Shown here in pieces: positions 21,093 through 31,099 of a stretch of 64,000 nucleotides of DNA; position 1 is the first letter of the stretch; every line of letters begins with the position of its first letter. The notes beneath the pieces are model-generated. The model saw nothing but the letters and a program-made list of their open reading frames with translations. It was not told where the DNA came from and ran no database searches. Source of the stretch: Ciborinia camelliae (taxonomy: Eukaryota > Ascomycota > Leotiomycetes > Helotiales > Sclerotiniaceae); the NCBI GenBank assembly GCA_025890175.1, contig JANPYM010000010.1, forward strand, positions 836,427 through 900,426. Direction: 5' to 3'. The position numbers and the translations under genes were made by a program.

Positions 21093-21396
21093 GAAGGTAG
21101 GACGATTGGTACCTAACATGTGTGAAGGAGGCTCTATGCATGCACCATTTTCACACCACTTCATTGCCCAACGAACGTGCCGTGCGTCTAGCTAGTTGTT
21201 TTCATGGCCGCAACGGGGTCGTGACAATATGTTTACATGCTGCTGTGTTCTTTCACCGACTTGTTCCAACTTGTGTGTATCTTTATCACGCTATAAGTTC
21301 TATTCGGCCACCATAAGAAGTCATTCCAGGTCTCGGCCAAGTCAGTACCCAATTCTGGGTTGTCTTGTTTGCAAAGATTTCGATTTGGCCAAAACG

Positions 21397-23310
21397 ATGT
21401 TGTCAGAAACGATTGCGGTACTGGGCCTTCTCACGCTGGTCCTTTTCACAATTTACTATGTTTGGGCGAGGATAGCGGACAGCAAAGCTCTCCCTGGCAT
21501 CCCATCGGTGTCAGTATGGAGCAGTGCCGGTTTCAATGTCTTGCCCAAAACGTCTTCAACTGCCCCAGAGTCGGAGCAGATCATGGGTTGGCTTGAGCAG
21601 AAATGCATTGAGCTTGATACTCCTATATTACAGATTCGAACAGGACTACCGGGGAAACCCAGTCTTGTAGTTGCTGATAGTCTCGAGTACGATCTAAAAC
21701 TCTTTGGCTCACCCGCGTCATCGCAATCGCTAATTATATGGACAGAACCCAGCGAATCTTGACGCATCGATTGCACGAGTTCGACAGAACAAGGTTTTTG
21801 GCTGCCAGTTTTCTGGCTTTGCTGCCCTACAACCACATGACTATGCCAACTAATGATGAGTGGAAAGCCAATAGACGACTCATAGCGGAAACGATGTCCC
21901 CACGTTTTCTCAATCGCCACGCGGCACATTACATGCACAACTGCACTTTGGAATACATAGATCTACTCCTCGAAAAAGAAAAAAAATCAGCCGGACGTCC
22001 CTTTGAGGTATCAGCCGATACATTCGGTGTCATGCTTGACGGCATCGTAGGGGCAACATTTGGGACTGACAGCGGCGCCATAAAACGACAGTTGAAGCAC
22101 ATCCAAGACTTTAATGGCGTTGCTCCCATTGATGACAGCAGAGGCTTTGCCAACTTCGCTCGTGCGCCAGATCCGCCTCTACTCGATGCCCTCATTCTAC
22201 TCATGTGGAGCCTCCACATTCCAACACATCCATTGGGTGGTCTATTGCTTCACAAATTGGTAATGCGCTTTGTGCCTCGTTACCGCGATGCTTTGACACT
22301 CGTTCGAGCATACCTTGATGACAGCGTAAAGACAGCCGAGAAGAAAAGAATGCACTTGAATGAGAAGATAGAGGTCGACTCTCCGACTGCCGTTGATCTG
22401 GTCGTCAAACGCGAGATAGAACTGGCCAAAAGTCAAGACAGAGTGCCTGACCTCCACACTGGTCTTTTGCGTGACGAATTATTTGGCATCTTATTCGGTT
22501 TCGACGTTCTCGCCATCATGGCAATCTGGGGCCTGAAGATCCTCACGGCTCATCAGGATATACAACAAAAACTGCGAGCGGAACTCAAGTCCATATTTCC
22601 AGAAGCAGCTGCAGCTGGCACAGTCCCTAGTGCAGAAGAGATCACAACGACATCAACACCGTATCTCGATGCCGTATATGAAGAGATGCTTCGGTGTGTT
22701 GGTTCTACCCCCGCGCTGGTACGAACCACCACTCAAGACGTCGATTTGATGAACCACCACATTCCCAAGGGAACCACGGTTTTCCTCCTCGTAAGTGCAT
22801 CAATGATCCGTGATGTGTGTAGATCAAGGCTAATGTATTTCTATAGACCCGCGGACGAACTTATACCCATCGAAGCACAAATGATCAGAGCGTTGGAGAG
22901 AAGAGCGCCAGCGATGCACCGAAGGACGTCTGGACTGGCAATTGGTCTTCAGACGATCTCTCGCGGTTTGACCCAGAACGCTGGCTCACCAACGATAGCG
23001 ACGGACGGAAACGTTTCAATGCTCGAGCTGGTCCTCGACATATGCTTGGCACTGGTGTTCGAGCCTGTTTTGGTAGGTCCTGCAACATATCATTCTGATC
23101 TCTAGCATTTCGTCACTGGAGTCATACTGACAGAAATACCTTGCAGGTCAAAAACAAGCTACGTCGGCCATGCGTATTTTCTTCGCGCTTGTCGTGTGGA
23201 AGCTTAAATTGAGACCCGTACCTGCAGACCTTGCACGATTTGAAAGGGCTGGGGCTGCCTTCGTATATCGCGCGAAAGAAATATATTTGTCACCTCAAGG
23301 CGCTGCATAA
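21397..23310 (+). CDS. Cytochrome P450 monooxygenase, full length (574 aa)
   Basis: Heme-thiolate monooxygenase, ER-anchored by an N-terminal helix (residues about 5-27). Exons 21397-21686, 21746-22790, 22847-23072 and 23147-23310 join in frame across introns of 59, 56 and 74 bp; a single long frame covers only part of it. Landmarks are THRLHEFDRT, the K-helix ExxR EMLR (410-413), FDPERW, and the heme loop MLGTGVRACFG with Cys519, which is split by the last intron. The I-helix reads GFDVLAIMA at about 348-356 where most P450s have [AG]GxD/E-T-T, so the proton-relay Thr is absent. It is convergent with an MFS pump 600 bp downstream and near an oxygenase and a dehydrogenase, suggesting secondary-metabolite tailoring. 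The substrate cannot be read. Confidence 0.92.
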
Positions 23311-23906
23311 GTACATTGTGATTTTCAGGCGCCGAGTAGGATCCATGTCAGCTGAATAAACCGGTAAAAGTAAAGACTTTTGAGAAGGACGGGTTTGGAG
23401 CGATCAATGCTTCGTGCTCGAAGATGATGCAGATTGATGTATATGAATGTAATAATCTCAATCATTACTATCCATCTATATCCTCTTATTGATTGCCAGA
23501 AGATAGTGTGTGTTGCAAATTCAATAACAACTTACCTATCAATATTCATTGGATGAGCTACCCGCGAGCCTATAGAATTCAATTATTATATAAATTAGAC
23601 ATGTGATCACGTAATAACAGCCAAATGATACAGAAAGAATGATATTTTAACGCCGTACAATTTTAAATGCAGGATACTTTTCTCCTCTCACAGGCCCCAA
23701 AACAAATATATTTATGGATTAATTATCATCATTAAAATCTTCTATTATTAAATTTCTATAAACAACTTTCAAATATCATTATTCAATAATAGCTTATTGT
23801 TACAAATGAAATCGTTGCTTCGATATGGGCCGGGTCACCAAACACGCTTCCACATGGCGGTTTAGGAGATAGTGTTCATATTTGCCCTCACTCATTTCAC
23901 TTCTGT
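23311..23906. other. Intergenic between convergent P450 and MFS genes
   Basis: AT-rich 3'-3' spacer with no gene or repeat recognised. Confidence 0.7.
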
Positions 23907-25833
23907 TCAAACTGCCACTACATCTGCCAGCTCATGGCCACTGTTACGTTCATCGTTTCCATCATCGTTCTTAGTCTTCAGACTTTTCCAGTCGTACAGA
24001 ACTGCGCCTAGACTCGATACAGTTGCTAGTATGAGCCCAACACGGAGAGCTTCTTTGATCGCCACGCCATAGACTGCCTGCAATTCTGCTGACGCCTGAG
24101 CATTAGAAGATCCATGGAGGGCTGCCGATGCGCCATCCAGAACAGAGTGAGGGTCCAGGTTCGGGGCCAGGGTTTTCAGTGCCTTGCTGATGTTTTCCAG
24201 GAAAACTGCCTGCGCAACTGATACGAAGAGGGCCCCGCCAAAAGTCTGCGCGAAAAATATGATGCCGAGACCAGTTGCCACATCATTTTCATGAAGCGTT
24301 GTCTGCACCATATATAGTCCTTGCTCTTCTCCTAGGCCAATTCCGGCTCCGCATAGAATCTGGAATCCGACCCATTTGGCTCGCGAGGTGTGCTGAGGCC
24401 GAACAGTCATCAAAAGTCCGGTACCTATCGACATGAGAATTGAGCCAGCGTAGACGAACGGTGTGTAATATCCTATTGCAGCGGTCCCAAAGCCTGCGAA
24501 CATGAATCCGCCGACGACACTAATCATGAATGGGATGAATAGGATTGCGGATTTGACAACAGAGACACCATCGACGATTTGAAACCATAGCGCTGAAATC
24601 TAGATTAGTATTTATCTTTACCATCCCCATTATTTTCGATACTCACGTATGTAGAAAACATTGACCTGGGTCGGTGACAGTATCTTGGTCAGCCAGATAT
24701 AATGTGAAGTCTGCGTTGGAATTACGTACAAAGAATACGCCCCCAAGACAGAGGCCGAACCAGATCGCTGCAACTATACTTCGCCTGCGTAGTAAACGTA
24801 AAGGAATGATGGCACTATCTTTCCTCCAGTATTCGACGCCGACAAAAGAACAAAAAAGGACACCAGCGAGCGTTAGTAGGACTATTATGCGGGCATTGTT
24901 CCATGCATATGTGGTCCCACCCCATGATATCGCTATCAGAAGACAAATTGTTGCTGAAATGAAGGTGAAAGTACCAGCCAAGTCGAAGCGCGCGATCTGG
25001 CTGCGAAATCCAGTCGACTCAAATGCTCTCTTGCCGCCGCGACTGCCGTCATAGAAAAAGGCGATGAAAATCATGACAGCGCCTCCGATTGGGAGATTTA
25101 TGTAAAAACACCAACGCCATGTAGTTGATTCTGAGAAGGCTCCTCCCTGCCCCAATTGTCAATCACTACAACGAATTACTTAGAGATAAGGAATATGCAA
25201 ATACCAGTAAAGGTCCAGCTACGCTTCCCAATGCAAAAGTGCTACCAACAATGCTGTTCCATGTAGGCCTCTGGCGTAGTGGAACACACTCAGCGAGAAT
25301 GAGGGTAGTGCCTGCTTGTATCCCAGCAGACCCCAGACCTGCTAATGCTCGTCCAAGAATGAAAACATGAGAATTCGGTGCAGTAGCACATACAACACTT
25401 CCGATCTCGAATATCAGCAACGCTGCCAGAAAGACGAGTTTGGTGGAGAAGAGCGTATAGATCTTGCCGTAGGAAGGTTGAAATGCGCAGGACGTCAATG
25501 GGTAGATTCTGTTCAAGGGTCCGTTAATGTTTTTCAAACATCTCACTTCGGAGTTGGCAGATGGAAAACTTACGCTGCATACCAACCGACATCTTCAATG
25601 CTGTGGAAGTCATGGGCAATCCGAGGGACAGCGGTCGAGATTATCGTATTGTCCACTGCTACGCAAAAAGTCGCCAAGCACAGTAGGATTGAGATTAAGA
25701 CCACACCTGAAAACTTGACATACTCCCTCGTATCCTCCGTTTCTTGAGCTTCTTCGTGTATTGTTGACTTACTGATATCAGCCACTGCCGCTTCTTTCTC
25801 CGTCGAAGGGTTCGAGGACATTCTGGTTGGCAA
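23907..25833 (-). CDS. MFS efflux transporter (DHA2-like, 14-TM class), 561 aa
   Basis: Plasma-membrane drug/toxin:proton antiporter type. Exons are 25833-25574, 25508-25205, 25146-24730, 24665-24647 and 24592-23907. The fourth exon is only 19 nt. With it, the protein reads [22 protein letters not shown] without a break; without it, the frame is lost. Family motifs are [16 protein letters not shown] (TM1), [15 protein letters not shown] (TM4-5 region), GPLLGGAF after splicing, and [15 protein letters not shown]. The N-terminus is cytoplasmic and acidic, and many hydrophobic segments follow. No lesion is seen, in contrast to the related broken gene 6 kb upstream. Its neighbours suggest export of the cluster product or self-protection. 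Confidence 0.92.
24647..24665 (-). other. 19-nt micro-exon of the MFS gene
   Basis: Flanked by acceptor CCCAG ending at 24666 and donor GTGAGT starting at 24646. It adds VNVFYI plus one base and keeps both phases. Confidence 0.75.
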
Positions 25834-28521
25834 GCTATCATGTACGAGAGAGAGATTACAGCAATAGACTCAGGAGCGGATTATAAGTGACTCTCGGAAA
25901 GAGGGAAAAAATGCCGACAGTACGGTATATGTATAGTCTAATTTAAAGTAGAGTCACCGACCTACTTTTGGGAGACACCCTAATCCTGCCGTTGCCTTTT
26001 CCGTTGTATCATTCGTCGGGCCTATCCATGAGTTCCCATCAGCTTTGGTTGTTTTGTTGAATGCTAAAGCTTACTCTTCCCTCACGAGTAAAGGGGGTGG
26101 TCACATTGGATTGAAACCCTCCGTGAAGATTCAAAAATGGTAGGGATTATCAACAAATATAATTTGAAGGATCTATAAGCATCAAGCGATCTTTGCTAAA
26201 ATTCACCGCCAGGGATTCAAACCGGTGTGTACCCCTTTACTTCTCTGATATGCTATTTTAGGCCTTGTCTAAACGATGCCAAGATAAGAAATACTAAATC
26301 CAATCATATTCTTGTGCTTATGAGCAGGGTACCCCGCCCGGGGTATTTGACCCCCATAGGGTAACTGCCTAGGTACCCTTACCCAGAGGCATTTTATAGG
26401 GTAACTAACTACCTGAGTTTCGGGAATACCCGGGGGTTAAATATATCATATGATCGTCCCATAGTCATCTAATTCATTCTACCTCCATTATAAGCTTGAT
26501 CATTGGCCTCCAGCTTCTACATCCACCATCATCACGTGTCATACACCTCGAAGTACCCAGTATCCAGATGGATTTTGTAGGGTAACAACCCTACCCCTTG
26601 ATATAGAGCAGGGCAACTTACCGGAAGGGTACTATCCTCCCGCGGTTAACCTACCCCAGCTCTGGTTATCACTAAGTTATTCTACTAATCTTTTAAACTA
26701 CTCAAGCATTGTTATCTTTACTCCACCTTCCGGTTCTAGTTTGATAAGCAGGGTAACGATCAAAAAAGTCCCGCTTTTTTCTTACAGTTTTTAGCTTTGT
26801 AACCGAATTATATTTGTACGTGTTGCATTTGCTACATTACATATTGGAAGCCGCGTATGCTATAGGAAGCCTTCGGTAATCGTCATATAGGACTTTTTTA
26901 GTCCGCGGATCATCCCATACATGATACGATCCGTGCGATCCGTCCCATGCGCGTGTTGGTGCTAATGTCTTTCCTTTATCTTAATGTTTCTTTTTTGTTC
27001 CGAGGATGTTGTTTCGTCGGCACGACAAGCTCATTGGCATGATTAGGGACATGCATAACATTTCATTTTCATAGTTTACTAGCTAGGCATAGTCTATGAA
27101 TATGCTGACAGTATGAAAACGACATTTAGCTATTTAAATTTCATAGTACATTCGATTAGGATAAGTGGAATCGAATTGGAATCGATTCCTAGAGATCTTC
27201 GAGGCTTAGCGAATATCAAATCAGAGCTCTAATATCGTCACTATCTAGCCTTATATAGCTAGTTTGGTGTATTTAACGATCCACTCTCTTTTTATCGGAC
27301 TTGAGTCTCGAAGAACACATAGTGGAGCTGCCCACTTGTGTTTAATAGTTGCCTTTTTGGGCTTCTCTCCGACAGTTGATTGATTTTCACCATAAAATTT
27401 GAAATATTACTGTATGGTTTCCTAAATGTCTCCATTACAGCTTGCACATTCATTCGGTTAAGAGATCCGGTCTAACCAGAACTGCATAAATTTTATACGA
27501 ATGCTATGCAACTTTTATTCAAATATTCAGCCCAACCCTCCGATATTTGTAAAAATAATCATGCCATACGAATAGCGTTGAAATCGTATATTCTATCAGG
27601 TATGAACAGATTCTCATGCATACCTATTTCACTTAGTTTTTCTCGTCAAAACGGGAATATCCGAAATATCACAATCGAAATAGATAGCAAAATTCTTCCA
27701 ACCATAGATTCCATTCAACCAGTTTGCCTTACATCATGCGAAAAAGCTAGGCCATATACAGCTTAGAGCTTAAGCGGTACCGTCTAAACTCGTGTACAAG
27801 AACTAACACTAAAATAAACCCTTTTCAATCCTTGACATTGCGGAGGCGAGGTAAAAGTGTGTAGAAAATTATCCATTTAAATATTTGCTATTCACCTTTA
27901 ATGATTCTTCCAATTATATACTCGTTTAGCCAACACACCTGCACCTAACCCAGAGCTAATAAATCAATCAGGCTTTTGTGAGTTCTTGTATGTGAGTTTG
28001 GACGGTATTGTATTTCCTGCATTATCATTGGGCTTTGTGTTACTGATTTCACTTCTGAAGAATCAAGATGGAGAAGCTCAGTGAAGATCGTAGATCTAGT
28101 ACAGGCTGCGGATGAGGAAAGGGGGTGAACCTCTCGGATTGAACCCCTGTAGATAAGCCTTTCTAACGGTATTTTCTAACGGTATTTTCTAATACAGTAA
28201 AAGTAACTAGGTAGGTATGTAAATCCTTGAAGTTCTATTGATCAATAATTTTTACCATTTTATAATCTTTATGGAGGGGTTCAATGCGAGCTGTCAACCC
28301 CATTTACGATACTTAGCTGAGTGGTGGGTAATTTGCTTTGGTCAATATGCTCGAAGGTGTTAGCCATTATACCTTCTTTATATCATGTACTAGATATGAA
28401 TGTGATAGCTCATTACACTTTGTACATTGAACTCACTTCTACACAGACAATTCGATCATTATTCTCGGCCTGAATTTTTCCTTGTCTATTCTTGCTAGAA
28501 TATCATTCCACGATAGTAACA
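25834..28521. other. Intergenic with repeat copy B
   Basis: No gene is supported. The 86-residue frame at 27506-27766 has no domain. It contains the dispersed repeat at 26270-26765 and a TCTAACGGTATTT duplication near 28161-28196. It includes the divergent promoters of the MFS pump and the oxygenase gene. Confidence 0.55.
26270..26765. repeat. Dispersed repeat copy B, interrupted by a GGGTA-rich insert of about 340 bp
   Basis: The outer blocks match copy A at 19750 (AAATACTAAATCCAATCATATTC on the left; CACTAAGTTATTCTA, CATTGTTATCTTTACT and CCTTCCGGTTCTAG on the right). Between a CTTAT at about 26322 and a GTTAT at about 26668 sits sequence absent from copy A, rich in GGGTA and TACCC words (GCAGGGTACCCCGCCC at its start, CCTACCCCAGCTC at its end). 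The shared TTAT at both edges may be a target duplication. Confidence 0.55.
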
Positions 28522-29598
28522 ATGGCACGAGACGAAGTCGCAAGTCTACGCTACCTGCAATGGGATGATACATTTCACGATGTTAAACCGTACACTCTCT
28601 ACATGAACGTTCCAGAGGGCTTTCCGCCACAAAACTACAAAGTCGACTGGGAAGAGCCAGAAACGATCCATGATGTTCGCGGCCACGAATCAGAGTACTC
28701 GCTCGACGACAATGGATTCGCATATTATAAGCACCACTTCGAGCTCGGTGGCTACGATAGAGAGACGTTGGAGAGGGATTATCTTCCGCAAGTCGAAGCT
28801 TTCCTTCTGGATACGATTCCCAATGCCACTGAAGTCAAGATATACACTTGGAGAGTCAGTTTGATCACTTAGGTGAAATTTTAAGCAATGCTGAGAGATA
28901 TCGCAGCTTCGATCTAGTGACCCTGCCGTTCGTGACAAACTCCCAGATGGAGTTATCAACTTATCTGATCCTTCGCATCACCTGGCTCCTGCTACGGCAG
29001 TACACGTTGGTCTGTATTGAGAGTGAAGTCTATTTCAATGACAAGTATGCTTATTTTTCCTTAGATCAAAGTGTCGACGGAGCGATAAGACGAGTATATA
29101 ACCATGTGGGCGACCGAGCAGAGACCTTACTTCGCTCGCGGGTCCTGCTCATCAAGTCCGAAGATTCCCCCAAAAGAGATAAAATGGCATTTTTGCTGAC
29201 GAAAATAGTGTGTGGCGCCCTGTACGATTTCCAATTGAAGATTATCCACTCGCCGTGGCCGATGGCAGCACCGTCAATCCAGACGATCTCATAGCAGCAG
29301 ACTATGTCCGGACGACATATGAGGGAGAGAACCTTCTCCCTCTATATAACAAGAACTGCCGTTGGCACTACTTGAGCGATCAAACGCCAGATGATATTCT
29401 GCTGTTCAAGTCGTATGACTCTCGAGAGGAGTCGAAAGCGAAGTGTAGGTGACTATCTTACTCTGTTGTGTTCGACCCTGCTGATATTGTGCCCCGCAAG
29501 GCTGTCCTCATGTCTCCTTCCGTCCTACCAAAGTCCCGAATATGCCGAAACCGCGCGAAAGCATTGAAGTAAAGACTATTGTCTTTTGCTCGGAATAA
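28522..29598 (+). CDS. AsaB/CTB9-type hydroxylase/desaturase (Fe(II)/2-oxoglutarate-like), 286 aa
   Basis: A family of small fungal oxygenases found in secondary-metabolite clusters (aspergillic acid AsaB, cercosporin CTB9). Exons 28522-28854, 28907-29009, 29065-29155, 29209-29444 and 29501-29598 are joined across five-exon spacing of 52-56 bp introns. The start is in context AACAATGG. Landmarks are HDVRGHE near residue 55-60, the metal motif HVDQS (H144-x-D146, formed across an exon junction), EDYPLAVADGSTV, YEGENLLPLYN, LLFKSYDS, then CCPHVSF (H258) and RESIEV (R273) as the second His and the co-substrate Arg. All predicted iron ligands are present. It is convergent with the dehydrogenase 600 bp away. 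The reaction and substrate are unknown. Confidence 0.9.
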
Positions 29599-30202
29599 GA
29601 GAGAGGGGCTGAAATGAAGTTGGAAGAACATTGACTAGACTCGAAGGTTGAGGTCGTTCAAGACATCACATGTGCTCGAGCAGCAGGGTTTCACGCCGAG
29701 CGTAAGAGCACGTGATTCCGGGACCTTAGGCTCAATGGTTACAGTACGAGTGTAGCCGTAGTAGAACCCGGATGGTAATAACGTGATGTGCCGCTGGGAA
29801 CGCGATGCGGTCCAAGAGGTTCTACGGTCATCGCGGTCTTCAGCTATCTACAGAGAGCGGAATTCTATATAAGGAGTTAGGTTTTCCATAGTTATAGAGC
29901 TTCGTGCTCAAGACAATCGTTGAACTCGGTTACATGTTTACTCTCGTAATACACTTGGTTGGCGAACCAAATTCCTGCTTGACTCTCAGTAAGGACTTGG
30001 ATGAGAGATTCAGGTCGTCTTATATTCCTACGACTCGCTCTTATAATCTGACCTGTCTGCATTTCCGCGCCACAGATAATTTTTGAGCGATGGAACACAT
30101 GGGAAATAATCAAGCTATGATATTAGGTATACTCCTGAGTAGAACATTTAAATTTCTCCTATGCTATGATGAATGTTGCCATATCCCCTTTGGCACCGTG
30201 TT
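29599..30202. other. Intergenic between convergent oxygenase and dehydrogenase
   Basis: No gene recognised. Short frames only. Confidence 0.7.
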
Positions 30203-31099
30203 CTACTGACCATCCACGTCGGCCAATTTTCGGATCTTGAGTTGATATAGCTCATGCTGCTGTATCAGACCTTTGCCGGAAACTGAAATATCCTCAAAAA
30301 TACCATCTAAACTTTGTTCTGCATCGATGTAAAGTCCACTTAAGATCCTAGCTTCAGGAAGAGAAGCCAGGGTAACGCAGAGATCAGCGGTTACACGAGG
30401 ATCGCAAGTTGACGTATCCTTGAGCGCCTTTACCCGTCTTGCAAGCTCGGCATCTTCTGAAACTCTATTTATATTCACTGCTCCAGGCACAGCGAGTATA
30501 TTGGTATCAACATTTCCAGGTTGCACCACGAAGGTGCTGATTCCTCGTGCCCATACCTCCCGGTGAAGGCATTGATGAAACTGCATCAAAGCAGTTTTTG
30601 AGCAAGCATAAGCCGATAGGTATTTGGCGCTTCCTCCACAAAGTCGACTTCCGATACTAATGATTGCCCCTGAGCCATGTTCCAGCATACATGGTAATAA
30701 GGCGCGGGTCAAGGCGATAGGCCCCAGGAGGTTGACTTCCATTACTCGCCACCAATTTTGCACATTCACATTTTCGACAAGGTCGAATTGTATGATGCCA
30801 GCATTGTTGACGATAACATCAACTCGACCATAACGCGCTTCTATCTCCTGCGCAACACCCGCGACCCGGGCGATATCTGAAATGTCGGCAGTCCAGGTCT
30901 CGACACTAATCTTGTACTCGCGGATCAGCTCTTGCGCAAGATCTTCCAGCTCTGGTGCTGATCTCGCGATGAGACAGAGTGATGATCCAGATTTGGCAAA
31001 AGAATGTGCAATTGATACACCGATGCCTCTGCTCGCTCCAGTGATGACCACAACAGCTTCTTTGAGATTCACGGTAGTCGACATTGTGGTACTGTACAT
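30203..31099 (-). CDS. Short-chain dehydrogenase/reductase (SDR), 298 aa
   Basis: NAD(P)-dependent oxidoreductase in one exon. The Rossmann motif TGASRGIG lies at residues 20-27, NNAG at 98-101, catalytic Ser in SIGS (about 148-151), and YACSK with Tyr164 and Lys168. All tetrad positions look intact. The open frame extends upstream to a TTG at 31123, but the first ATG is at 31099, and a second at 31084 in context CACAATGTC is an equally good or better start. The C-terminal extension (about 50 residues after the core) is hydrophilic. Position beside the oxygenase and P450 suggests alcohol/ketone tailoring in the same pathway, though SDRs are common and this is inference. Confidence 0.9.
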   Translation of the reverse strand: MYSTTMSTTVNLKEAVVVITGASRGIGVSIAHSFAKSGSSLCLIARSAPELEDLAQELIREYKISVETWTADISDIARVAGVAQEIEARYGRVDVIVNNAGIIQFDLVENVNVQNWWRVMEVNLLGPIALTRALLPCMLEHGSGAIISIGSRLCGGSAKYLSAYACSKTALMQFHQCLHREVWARGISTFVVQPGNVDTNILAVPGAVNINRVSEDAELARRVKALKDTSTCDPRVTADLCVTLASLPEARILSGLYIDAEQSLDGIFEDISVSGKGLIQQHELYQLKIRKLADVDGQ

